Assembly: GCA_022239325.1 (NCBI GenBank)
Contig: JAKOGP010000001.1
Coordinates: 332,870-396,869, forward strand
From: Flavobacteriaceae bacterium LSUCC0859
GTDB taxonomy: Bacteria; Bacteroidota; Bacteroidia; Flavobacteriales; Flavobacteriaceae
DNA length: 64,000 nucleotides
Direction of reading: 5' to 3'
Below the pieces are notes generated by a model. The model searched no databases, had not been told where the DNA came from, and worked only from the letters and a program-made list of their open reading frames with translations. The translations under genes were made by a program, and so were the position numbers. This document shows positions 38,614 to 46,483 of this stretch, piece by piece (the first letter of the stretch is position 1; every line of letters starts with the position of its first letter).

Positions 38614-40230
38614 CTACGCGCCTTGCTTACTAGCTTTAATATCTGTGGTATATTTTTTTAATTCAGCCCTTACTTTTGGAAACAAGAACAACAAGCCTAT
38701 CATATTGGGGAATACTAGCGCCAATATCATGGCGTCTGAAAATTTAATCACAGCGTCCAAAGTAGCAGCCGCTCCAATTACAACAAAAAGCAAGAATAAA
38801 ATTTTGTAAGCCGTGTCTGCTGCTTTACCTCTACCAAATAAAAATTTCCAAGATTGTAGTCCGTAATAAGACCAGGAGATCATGGTGGAAAAAGCAAATA
38901 GAATAATGGCTATAGTAAGTACATATCTAAAGCCTGGTATCACAGAATCATAGGCCATAGAGGTAAGGTCTACTCCACCCACATAAGTGCCACTCTCATT
39001 CAAAAGAACGGTACTTCCAACTGCATTACCATAGTCAAAAGCTCCTGCATCCATATTAAAGAATATAATAACCAAGGCAGTCATGGTACAAATCACCACA
39101 GTGTCTATAAACGGCTCTAAAAGAGCTACAACCCCCTCACTTGCAGGATATTTTGTTTTTACTGCAGAGTGCGCTATGGCAGCAGATCCAGCACCGGCTT
39201 CATTAGAAAATGCAGCACGCTGGAAACCAACAATAATAACTCCCATCACACCACCTAAACCAGCTTCTGGAGAAAAGGCGCCAGAAAAGATCATTGCAAT
39301 GGCGTCTCCGATGTAAGAAATATTTGAAAATATAATAATTAAAGAAGCAAGTACATAAATACCTGCCATGAATGGTACAATTTTTTCAGTAACGGAAGCA
39401 ATTTTCTTAATTCCTCCAATAATAACAATACCCACCAAAATGGCCAATACAACACCAATAATAACCCCTGTGGCTCCTCCTTCAAGATTAAACATGGTAG
39501 TTAGTTGTACTGCTGCCTGATTGGACTGAAAGGCATTTCCACCACCAAAGGAAGCTCCTACACAGAGAATGGCAAAAACAACAGCCAAAGCTTTCCCTAG
39601 AAACTTAAGACCCATTTGATCCAGGCCTCTAGAAAGATAATACATAGGACCACCATATACAGTTCCGTCACTTCCTACATCTCTGTATTTAACCCCTAGT
39701 GTACATTCTACAAACTTGGTAGACATTCCAATAAGCCCACAAACAATCATCCAAAATGTAGCACCAGGCCCACCAATAGCGATAGCAACGGCAACCCCAG
39801 CAATATTTCCAAGACCAACAGTTCCAGATACGGCTGTGGCCAAGGCTTGAAAATGACTCACCTCCCCTTCTTTACTCTCGTCCTTGATAGTACCAGGAAC
39901 ATCTCCATCAGGCACATTCAATTCCGTTTTTTCTGCACTGTGGTGGTCTAGTTCATCGTATTTACCTCTCACGGTGTTAATCGCCAAAGGAAATTTACTA
40001 ATACTTGGAAATTTAAAATAAACCGTAAAAAAAGTAGCTCCAAGAATGAGCAATATCAGTACAATTGGAATGTTGTATTCACCTAGAGGAATAGAAGTTA
40101 AAACAAAACCCTCCCACCAGCTGGCAAAAGGCATAAAGGCGTCATTCACTTGTTCGTCTAAACCTTTCTCTTGCGATAAAGCAACAAAAGGCAATAAAAA
40201 GCTTACTAAAAAAGACATTTTAGTTCTCAT
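38614..40230 (-). CDS. Sodium:alanine (AGCS family) symporter
   Basis: A 538-residue polytopic transporter with about 11 helices. The AGCS signature is clear: AVSGTVGLGNIAGVAVAI and later GFQRAAFSNEAGAGSAAIAH. Members import alanine or glycine with sodium. The protein starts with a signal-like helix (MRTKMSFLVSFLLPFVALSQ), an N-terminal extension seen in flavobacterial members. The ATG at 40230 is used. The gene precedes the HhH protein gene by 47 bases. Confidence 0.94.
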   Translation of the reverse strand: MRTKMSFLVSFLLPFVALSQEKGLDEQVNDAFMPFASWWEGFVLTSIPLGEYNIPIVLILLILGATFFTVYFKFPSISKFPLAINTVRGKYDELDHHSAEKTELNVPDGDVPGTIKDESKEGEVSHFQALATAVSGTVGLGNIAGVAVAIAIGGPGATFWMIVCGLIGMSTKFVECTLGVKYRDVGSDGTVYGGPMYYLSRGLDQMGLKFLGKALAVVFAILCVGASFGGGNAFQSNQAAVQLTTMFNLEGGATGVIIGVVLAILVGIVIIGGIKKIASVTEKIVPFMAGIYVLASLIIIFSNISYIGDAIAMIFSGAFSPEAGLGGVMGVIIVGFQRAAFSNEAGAGSAAIAHSAVKTKYPASEGVVALLEPFIDTVVICTMTALVIIFFNMDAGAFDYGNAVGSTVLLNESGTYVGGVDLTSMAYDSVIPGFRYVLTIAIILFAFSTMISWSYYGLQSWKFLFGRGKAADTAYKILFLLFVVIGAAATLDAVIKFSDAMILALVFPNMIGLLFLFPKVRAELKKYTTDIKASKQGA

Positions 40231-40318
40231 AGGTGTGGGTAGTTAATTTATTGTAATTATTAGGTTAGCAATATCTTAAAAAAAAATGGCCTAATCAAAT
40301 AAAGCTACGGGAAACCAA

Positions 40319-41323
40319 CTAGGGCACACACATTTTATTTAATTGTTCTATCTGCGATGGTCTTCCTAAGACAATAAGCTTACCTTTTGGAGAAAGGGAC
40401 AAATCTGCTTCTGGATTTATAATATAGTCTCCCTCAGGGCTTATATATCCAATTATTGTGCAGCCAGTTTTTTTTCTAAGATCCAAATCCCTAAGCGTAT
40501 TCACAGTTGCGGAACTAGAAAAACGCTCAATGGCTACCTCTTCTAAATTGGTGTTCTTTTTCCCATCCGTAGAGAGCTGGTCCATAAAAGTAATCAGGTC
40601 CGGAATTACGACTAAGGAAGCCATATGATCTCCCCCAATCTTGTCTGGCATAATAACCTTATTGGCTCCTGCCAAAGCCAATTTTTTTTCAGAGCCTACC
40701 TCAGAAGCTCTAGAAATAATAAATAAGTCTTTGTTGAGTTGCCTCGCAGACAGCACTACAAATAAATTGGCAGCGTCGGTAGGCAACGCACTAATCAGGT
40801 ATTGCGCCTTTTGAACACCTGCAGCTTCTAAGACCTCGTCTTCGTTGGCGTCTCCTTTTATAAAAAGCACCTCATCTTCATACTTTTCAATAATTTCAGG
40901 ATCATTTTCAATCACCACAAAAGGCATTTGATAGGCCTTTAATCTGGCTACTGCCTGTGCCCCATTCCTTCCGTATCCGCAAACAATAACGTGCTTGTTC
41001 ATATGCTTAATTTTATTTTTAACCTGTTTTGTTTTAAGTAAGGCCAATGAATTTCTTCCTAAAATATACTCTGTAACCACAGAGAGGGCAAAAGCAAAAA
41101 TAAAGACACTGGCAATAATAAGAAATATCGTAAATACCTTGGCATTCTCATCCAAGGGACTCACTTCAGAAAACCCAACGGTAGTCATCGTAATGACTGT
41201 CATATAAACTGCGTCTAACCAGGAGTAATTAGACAAATACCTAAATCCCAAAACTCCCAGTAGGCTCACAACAGCTACCGAGGAAAAAGCAATATAAATT
41301 TTGGATTTAAATAATTTAAGCAT
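40319..41323 (-). CDS. Two-helix potassium channel with RCK (TrkA) domains
   Basis: A 334-residue protein with the plan TM1 - pore loop - TM2 - RCK-N - RCK-C. The filter reads TTVGFSEV at residues 47-54, so the usual TVGYG is TVGFS. The Rossmann motif VCGYGRNGAQAV near residue 113 starts the RCK-N domain that binds NAD or nucleotides, and a TrkA-C domain ends the protein. It is likely a ligand-gated K+ channel in the inner membrane, though the changed filter may alter selectivity. It lies 2 bases after the PspC gene. Confidence 0.9.
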   Translation of the reverse strand: MLKLFKSKIYIAFSSVAVVSLLGVLGFRYLSNYSWLDAVYMTVITMTTVGFSEVSPLDENAKVFTIFLIIASVFIFAFALSVVTEYILGRNSLALLKTKQVKNKIKHMNKHVIVCGYGRNGAQAVARLKAYQMPFVVIENDPEIIEKYEDEVLFIKGDANEDEVLEAAGVQKAQYLISALPTDAANLFVVLSARQLNKDLFIISRASEVGSEKKLALAGANKVIMPDKIGGDHMASLVVIPDLITFMDQLSTDGKKNTNLEEVAIERFSSSATVNTLRDLDLRKKTGCTIIGYISPEGDYIINPEADLSLSPKGKLIVLGRPSQIEQLNKMCVP

Positions 41324-41325
41324 GT

Positions 41326-41553
41326 TTATAAATCGAATACCGAATTCCTTTTCGCGAATAATAGGTCTTTAATTCTAATCCAAAAAGCAAAAAATAAATA
41401 CAGTGCAAAGCCAAAACCTAAGGTCACAAAAGTAAGGTAGATAAAAGAAGTTCGCACCACTCTGGCCCGAATACCAAATCTTTCTGCAATTCTCTCGCAG
41501 ACCATAAAACCACGTCGCTGAAAAAAATAAAGAAATTTGTGAAATATATTCAT
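41326..41553 (-). CDS. PspC-domain small membrane protein
   Basis: A 75-residue protein with an N-terminal PspC-like segment (CERIAERFGIRARVVRTSFI), one strong membrane helix and a short basic tail. PspC proteins take part in membrane-stress responses. It sits between the rhodanese and K+ channel genes with 2-base gaps on both sides, which implies one operon. Confidence 0.87.
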   Translation of the reverse strand: MNIFHKFLYFFQRRGFMVCERIAERFGIRARVVRTSFIYLTFVTLGFGFALYLFFAFWIRIKDLLFAKRNSVFDL

Positions 41554-41555
41554 TT

Positions 41556-41870
41556 TTATAAACTAGCGGTATCTCCTTCCCAACTCATAAAACCACCTTC
41601 TAAATTGAAGGCATTTTCAAAGCCTAAAGAATTCATGATGGCACAGGCCTGACCACTTCTGTTTCCAGATCTGCAATACACATAATAATTTTTAGACTTA
41701 TCAAAGTCTTCTAACCCATCTAAGAAACCTTGACCCAAAAAAATATCTAAGTGATGTGCCCCAGGGATAACCCCCTCTGCCACCTCGTCTGAGGTTCTAA
41801 CATCCAAAATAACCGCTTTGGGGTCTTGAGCTAATTGAGAGGCCCAAGCCTCTTGAGATAAATCTGACAT
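41556..41870 (-). CDS. Rhodanese-like sulfurtransferase domain protein
   Basis: A 104-residue single-domain rhodanese. The active-site Cys lies in the loop YCRSGNRSG, and the CH2-type segment VILDVRTSDEVAEG is present. It moves sulfane sulfur between thiols or acts in redox signalling. The longest frame begins at a GTG at 41921. I use the ATG at 41870 because the -7 box lies between the two. It is the first gene of the rhodanese-PspC-K+ channel operon. Confidence 0.92.
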   Translation of the reverse strand: MSDLSQEAWASQLAQDPKAVILDVRTSDEVAEGVIPGAHHLDIFLGQGFLDGLEDFDKSKNYYVYCRSGNRSGQACAIMNSLGFENAFNLEGGFMSWEGDTASL

Positions 41871-41898
41871 ATGCAATCCAATTAAATTGTTTAAAACA

Positions 41899-41906
41899 CA
41901 AAAATA
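41899..41906 (-). promoter_or_regulatory. Candidate -7 box of the rhodanese operon
   Basis: Minus-strand TATTTTTG fits TAnnTTTG, 28 bases before the ATG at 41870. The -33 TTG is not clear. Confidence 0.55.
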
Positions 41907-41957
41907 AACTATTGCACCCACGAAAAAAATGACAAATAAATAAATTCTTAAAATATA

Positions 41958-41988
41958 TTGGTGAGTTTATAAATTAATTATACATTTG
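41958..41988 (+). promoter_or_regulatory. Promoter of marR-yceI
   Basis: TTG (41958-41960), a 20-base spacer, then TACATTTG (41981-41988). The ATG of marR follows 22 bases later. Confidence 0.7.
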
Positions 41989-41997
41989 TATATACAA
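41986..41997. promoter_or_regulatory. Palindromic operator candidate at the marR promoter
   Basis: TTGTATATACAA is a perfect 12-bp palindrome that overlaps the end of the -7 box and the expected start site. MarR regulators typically bind such palindromes to repress their own operon. Confidence 0.6.
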
Positions 41998-42010
41998 TTA
42001 TTGTAACAAC

Positions 42011-42457
42011 ATGAATGTTGAAGAAATCATTAAAACAGATAAAGACTTGAACCTTCAAAGCAAGAGTATTATTCACTTATTATTGGTTCAGAACAAAATA
42101 AACGAGGCTATGCATGCCACTTTAAAGCCCTTGGATGTGTCTTTACAACAGTTTAATGTACTGAGAATCCTTAGAGGGCAAAAAGGAAAACCTGCCAACC
42201 TCTCTACTATAAATGAGCGTATGGTTACTAAAATGAGTAATACTTCTCGCCTGGTAGACAAACTTATTGCCAAAGATTACGCGCAGAGAACCACCTGTGA
42301 AAAAAATAGAAGAAAAGTAGAAATTAACATCACAAAAAATGGGCTCCTAGCCCTAGAAAATATGGATCTAGCCATACAGAAAGCAGAAAGAGATCTCCTC
42401 TCTAATTTCAGTACGGCAGACCTAGAACAATTAAACCATTTATTACATCAATTTTAA
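42011..42457 (+). CDS. MarR-family transcriptional regulator
   Basis: A 148-residue winged helix-turn-helix protein. The recognition region is RMVTKMSNTSRLVDKLIAKD and the wing is CEKNRRKVEINITKNG. N- and C-terminal helices form the dimer interface. It is the first gene before yceI (24-base gap), with a palindrome over its own promoter, so it probably controls itself and yceI. No redox Cys pair is evident, and the effector is unknown. Confidence 0.92.
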   Translation: MNVEEIIKTDKDLNLQSKSIIHLLLVQNKINEAMHATLKPLDVSLQQFNVLRILRGQKGKPANLSTINERMVTKMSNTSRLVDKLIAKDYAQRTTCEKNRRKVEINITKNGLLALENMDLAIQKAERDLLSNFSTADLEQLNHLLHQF

Positions 42458-42481
42458 ATCAATTATTAAAACAAACATTTT

Positions 42482-43072
42482 ATGAAAAAGTACCTATTTA
42501 CCATCGTCGCTGCCTTCTTAGCAGCCACAAGTTTTGCAAACAACACAGTAGATCCTACTGAAAAAATTGCAGAGAAGAAAGTAGTAAAAACAGAAGAAAG
42601 CACCATTACATGGAAGGCATACAAAGTTACAGGCTCACATGAGGGTACCATTAACTTGGCTTCTGGAAATTTAGAGTTTGACAACAATACCCTAATAGGG
42701 GGTGCCTTTGTAGTAGACATGACCACTATAAACACCACGGACTTGGAAGGAGAGTACAAAGATAAATTGGATGGTCATTTACACTCAGATGATTTCTTTG
42801 GTACCGCAACCCACAAGACAGCGGCTTTAGAAATTACTCAGGTTACTGCCAGTGGGAAAAATGCCTACGATGTAACTGGAAACCTAACCATAAAAAACAT
42901 CACTAAAGAAGTGAACTTTAGTATGTCCGTATATGGTAGCAAAGCAACTGCCAACCTTAAAGTAGATCGCTCTGAATTTGACGTTCGTTACGGTTCTGGT
43001 TCTTTCTTTGACAATCTAGGAGACAAAACCATCTATGATGAGTTTGACTTAGTGGTAGACCTTCAATTCTAA
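42482..43072 (+). CDS. YceI-family periplasmic protein
   Basis: A 196-residue precursor with a signal peptide (ending ATSFANN), then a lipocalin-like YceI domain that starts STITWKAYKVTGSHEG and ends with KTIYDEFDLVVDLQF. YceI proteins bind isoprenoid or amphipathic lipids in the periplasm and are often induced by stress. Pairing with MarR is common in Bacteroidota. A strong terminator follows. Confidence 0.93.
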   Translation: MKKYLFTIVAAFLAATSFANNTVDPTEKIAEKKVVKTEESTITWKAYKVTGSHEGTINLASGNLEFDNNTLIGGAFVVDMTTINTTDLEGEYKDKLDGHLHSDDFFGTATHKTAALEITQVTASGKNAYDVTGNLTIKNITKEVNFSMSVYGSKATANLKVDRSEFDVRYGSGSFFDNLGDKTIYDEFDLVVDLQF

Positions 43073-43137
43073 GAAACACTACAAAGACCAGTAAATAATT
43101 CCTGTTTTATAACAGGACTATGAAAGAGAAACTATTA

Positions 43138-43176
43138 AAATCACAAAGCCGCTGCATGGCTTTGTGATTTTTTTTT
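43138..43176 (+). terminator. Terminator after yceI
   Basis: AATCACAAAGCC / GGCTTTGTGATT with a 7-base loop is followed by a run of T. It insulates the trp promoter, whose -33 box starts 9 bases later. Confidence 0.92.
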
Positions 43177-43184
43177 ATCCAGGC

Positions 43185-43214
43185 TTGGATAATCTCAAAG
43201 GTTTACTATATTTG
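43185..43214 (+). promoter_or_regulatory. Promoter of the trp operon
   Basis: TTG (43185-43187), exactly 19 bases, then TATATTTG (43207-43214). It is a full match to the Bacteroidota consensus. The predicted start site is about 43219, the A of the leader-peptide ATG. Confidence 0.88.
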
Positions 43215-43218
43215 AAGT

Positions 43219-43275
43219 ATGAATACAAAGCAAAAAAATATTTGGTGGTGGAACAACTTACAACAAACGCTGTGA
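43219..43275 (+). CDS. trpL: trp operon leader peptide with three consecutive Trp codons
   Basis: The 18-residue frame MNTKQKNIWWWNNLQQTL carries TGG-TGG-TGG at 43243-43251 and ends at TGA 43273-43275. It lies between the trp promoter and a terminator, in front of trpE, so it fits a leader peptide whose translation senses charged tRNA-Trp. Three adjacent Trp codons in 18 are far beyond chance. There is no room for a ribosome-binding site: the ATG is 4 bases after the -7 box, so it is probably read from a leaderless transcript. Confidence 0.9.
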   Translation: MNTKQKNIWWWNNLQQTL

Positions 43276-43277
43276 GC

Positions 43278-43336
43278 TAAGCACTACTTTTAACATATAC
43301 AAAAGGCTTGTCTACACAGACAAGCCTTTTTCTTTT
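43278..43336 (+). terminator. trp attenuator (terminator plus antiterminator)
   Basis: The terminator is a 13-bp stem AAAAGGCTTGTCT / AGACAAGCCTTTT (43301-43313 and 43318-43330, loop ACAC) followed by TCTTTT. A competing antiterminator is visible: TAAGC (43278-43282) and CTTTT (43287-43291) can pair with AAAAG and GCTTG (43301-43310), leaving a 4-base bulge. A ribosome stalled at the Trp codons leaves this segment free. A ribosome at the stop codon would cover it and let the terminator form. Confidence 0.85.
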
Positions 43337-43394
43337 AAGAACCAATCAAAACTGAAGTAAAGCATAAGCCAAAAGGCAAAAAAAACAAACAAAA

Positions 43395-44795
43395 ATGAGT
43401 TACGCTTTAAAAACAGACTACAAAAAAATCCTAGCAGACACTATTACCCCAGTGAGTGTCTACCTAAAAATCAGGGATAAATTCCCAGGAAGTATTTTAC
43501 TGGAGAGTAGTGACTATCACGCCAATGACAACAGCTTCTCTTATATCTGTTTTAACCCCATTGCTCATATAGAGGTCAAAAACAAGCAGCTCACCCAAAG
43601 TTTTCCAGACGGTAGCACCCAACAAACCCCCATTGTCCCAGACACCGATATTCCTGCCGCTGTGACTACTTTCTCAGAGCAATTTAAAACAGAAAAACAA
43701 GATTTTAAATTTATTACACAGGGTCTTTTCGGTTTTATGACCTATGACGCAGTTCAGTATTACGAAGATATTGCCATACATAAAAAAGAAGGGGGGCAAG
43801 ACCTGCCAGAGCTGTATTACGCAGTGTATAGGAATGTGATAGCTATTAATCACTTTAACAATGAGGCCTATATTTTTGCGCATAGCTATAAGCAGAATTC
43901 CAATATAGCGGAAATTGAACAACTCATAGCTGTTAAGAATTTTGCTACCTATCCTTTTAAAACAGAAGGAAAACCAAAAATTAATATCGAAGACCAAGCC
44001 TACATGAAATTGGTGGAGACCGCCAAGCAACATTGCCAACGTGGGGACGTATTCCAATTGGTTCTTTCTAGAAGGTTCAGCCAACAGTTTAGCGGAGACG
44101 AGTTTAATGTGTACAGGGCCCTACGCTCTATTAACCCCTCCCCCTATCTGTTTTTCTTTGACTATGGCAACTTTAAAATTTTTGGAAGTTCCCCTGAGGC
44201 ACAATTAGTTGTAAAAGACAATAAAGCAGAAATTCATCCCATTGCTGGAACCTTTAAACGCTCTGGAAACGACGAGAAAGACGCTCAGTTGGCTAAGAGC
44301 CTCACGGAAGATCACAAGGAAAATGCAGAGCATGTCATGCTGGTAGATTTGGCTAGAAATGACCTCAGCCGACACGGTAAAATGGTAGCAGTAGAAAATT
44401 ACAGAGAGGTGCAGTTTTTCTCCCATGTCATTCATCTAGTGTCTAAAGTAACAGGAATGAAGAAGCCCAACACTCCTACTATGTCTGTGGTGGCAGACAC
44501 TTTCCCTGCTGGCACCCTGAGTGGCGCTCCAAAACACAAGGCCATGGAACTCATAGAAAAATATGAACCTACTCCCAGAGGCTACTACGGCGGGGCCATT
44601 GGCTTTATGGATTTTCAAGGCAATTTTAATCACGCCATTATGATCAGGACCTTTTTGAGTAAAAACCACGAATTACAGTATCAGGCGGGAGCCGGTATTG
44701 TAGCAGCCTCAGACGCGGCTTCAGAATTGCAAGAAACCTACAACAAACTAGGGGCGCTTACCAAGGCCTTAGAAATAGCTCAAGATATTGTTTAA
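43395..44795 (+). CDS. trpE: Anthranilate synthase component I
   Basis: Makes anthranilate from chorismate with ammonia supplied by TrpG. The 466-residue protein has the LLES motif (residues 35-38) that forms the tryptophan feedback site. The chorismate-binding domain shows IHPIAGTFKR, HVMLVDLARND, and GTLSGAPKHKAMELI. It is the first structural gene after the attenuator and is 9 bases from trpG. It is chosen over pabB because of its operon and the LLES site. Confidence 0.97.
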   Translation: MSYALKTDYKKILADTITPVSVYLKIRDKFPGSILLESSDYHANDNSFSYICFNPIAHIEVKNKQLTQSFPDGSTQQTPIVPDTDIPAAVTTFSEQFKTEKQDFKFITQGLFGFMTYDAVQYYEDIAIHKKEGGQDLPELYYAVYRNVIAINHFNNEAYIFAHSYKQNSNIAEIEQLIAVKNFATYPFKTEGKPKINIEDQAYMKLVETAKQHCQRGDVFQLVLSRRFSQQFSGDEFNVYRALRSINPSPYLFFFDYGNFKIFGSSPEAQLVVKDNKAEIHPIAGTFKRSGNDEKDAQLAKSLTEDHKENAEHVMLVDLARNDLSRHGKMVAVENYREVQFFSHVIHLVSKVTGMKKPNTPTMSVVADTFPAGTLSGAPKHKAMELIEKYEPTPRGYYGGAIGFMDFQGNFNHAIMIRTFLSKNHELQYQAGAGIVAASDAASELQETYNKLGALTKALEIAQDIV

Positions 44796-44804
44796 GACTG
44801 CTTT

Positions 44805-45404
44805 ATGAATACAGATAACCACATATTATTGATCGATAATTACGACAGTTTTACCTATAACCTGGTACATTACCTAGAAGACCTAGGCGCCCAGGTAGAC
44901 GTCTTTAGAAATGATAAAATTTCATTAGAAGCGGTAAACACCTACAGCCATATAGTTCTTTCTCCAGGTCCTGGAATTCCTGAGGAAGCTGGACTACTCA
45001 AAGAAATTATTAAGACCTATGCCCCTACTAAAAAAATTTTTGGGGTGTGCTTGGGACAGCAAGCCATTGCAGAGGTATTTGGTGGCCAATTGGAAAACCT
45101 CTCCCAGGTATTTCACGGAATAGCCACGCCCATCCAAGTAAACCCCCAGGCACCGCTTTTTAAAGACTTAGACACCACTTTGGCCGTTGGCCGATACCAC
45201 TCTTGGGTGGTGGCTGCTCCCCTACCGGACTGCTTAGAAATTACCGCTACAGACGCAGCTGGACAAATCATGGCTTTACAACACAAAGAATACGATGTTC
45301 AATCTGTGCAATTCCATCCGGAATCTATCTTAACCCCATCAGGAAAAAAAATGCTAGCCAATTGGTTGGATGTCCCATTTGACTTTTCCGAGCAAAAAGC
45401 CTAG
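44805..45404 (+). CDS. trpG: Anthranilate synthase component II (glutamine amidotransferase)
   Basis: The 199-residue class I amidotransferase that supplies ammonia to TrpE. The catalytic triad is C82 in GVCLGQQ, and H171 and E173 in FHPES. The start DNYDSFTYNLVHYL is typical. It is a separate protein, not fused to trpD. It can also serve PabB in some bacteria. Confidence 0.96.
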   Translation: MNTDNHILLIDNYDSFTYNLVHYLEDLGAQVDVFRNDKISLEAVNTYSHIVLSPGPGIPEEAGLLKEIIKTYAPTKKIFGVCLGQQAIAEVFGGQLENLSQVFHGIATPIQVNPQAPLFKDLDTTLAVGRYHSWVVAAPLPDCLEITATDAAGQIMALQHKEYDVQSVQFHPESILTPSGKKMLANWLDVPFDFSEQKA

Positions 45405-45428
45405 TGTAACTAAAATAATAAACCCGCA

Positions 45429-46415
45429 ATGAAAGATATACTTAACAGACTTATTTTGCATGAAGCACTAAATGCTAAAGAGGCCAAAGAGGTGCTCATA
45501 GGTATTGCAAATGCGAAATACAATGTCTCTCAAATAGCCTCCTTCCTCACTGTTTATATGATGCGGAGCATACAATTAGAAGAGTTAGAGGGGTTCAGAG
45601 ACGCCTTGTTGGAACTCTGTGTTCCGGTAGACCTTTCCCAGTACAATCCCATTGACCTCTGTGGTACAGGTGGGGACGGTAAAGACACTTTTAATATCTC
45701 TACCCTGGCTTCCTTTGTTACGGCAGCCCAGGGTGTTAAAGTAACTAAACACGGGAATTATGGAGTTTCTTCCAGCTGTGGGAGCAGTAATGTTATGGAG
45801 GCTTTAGGTATTAAATTCACTGCAGACAAAGACTTTCTAGAAAAAGCTCTAGATCAGGTGGGCATTTGCGTCTTGCACGCACCGCTCTTTCACCCAGCCA
45901 TGAAACAAGTAGCGCCTATTAGAAAGGCCCTTGGAGTAAAAACCTTTTTTAATATGCTAGGCCCTATGGTAAATCCAGCCTTCCCTAAAAATCAGATGGT
46001 AGGGGTCTTTAACTTAGAGTTAGCCAGAATGTATGCGTATTTATACCAGAAAACAGATAAGAATTTTAGTATTGTTCACGCCTTAGACGGCTATGACGAA
46101 GTCTCTCTCACTGGAGACACCAAAGTAATAAGTAGGCAGTCTGAGAGAGTGCTAAGACCTGAAGACTTTCAGGTGAGCCGTCTTGCAGCTGAAGATATTG
46201 CTGGTGGAGAAAGCGTAGCCAGTGCGGCAAAGATCTTTGTAGATATTTTAAGCGGAAAGGGAACGAGCGCTCAAAATCATGTGGTCTGTGCCAATGCGGC
46301 CTTGGCTGTAAACACCGCTACTGGTGTGGGATTAGAAACGGCATTCGAAAGGGCCATGGACAGTCTTAAAAACGGTGCAGCACTTAAAAAATTACAACAA
46401 TTACAAGCCTTGTAG
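45429..46415 (+). CDS. trpD: Anthranilate phosphoribosyltransferase
   Basis: Transfers phosphoribose from PRPP to anthranilate. The 328-residue protein has the PRPP-binding CGTGGDGKDTFNIST near residue 79 and KHGNYGVSSSCGS near residue 109. The order and length are normal. It follows trpG by 24 bases and is followed by a 68-base gap, the largest inside the operon. Confidence 0.97.
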   Translation: MKDILNRLILHEALNAKEAKEVLIGIANAKYNVSQIASFLTVYMMRSIQLEELEGFRDALLELCVPVDLSQYNPIDLCGTGGDGKDTFNISTLASFVTAAQGVKVTKHGNYGVSSSCGSSNVMEALGIKFTADKDFLEKALDQVGICVLHAPLFHPAMKQVAPIRKALGVKTFFNMLGPMVNPAFPKNQMVGVFNLELARMYAYLYQKTDKNFSIVHALDGYDEVSLTGDTKVISRQSERVLRPEDFQVSRLAAEDIAGGESVASAAKIFVDILSGKGTSAQNHVVCANAALAVNTATGVGLETAFERAMDSLKNGAALKKLQQLQAL

Positions 46416-46483
46416 TGCAAAGGGTACTGTTCCCTTATAACAGCAATCTATGCGTACTTTAAAAAAAATAAGCGAGTATACAC

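Noticed and set aside
41871-41921. Upstream GTG start of the rhodanese gene
   Set aside because: The -7 box at 41899-41906 lies between this GTG and the ATG at 41870, so the GTG would be mostly untranscribed.
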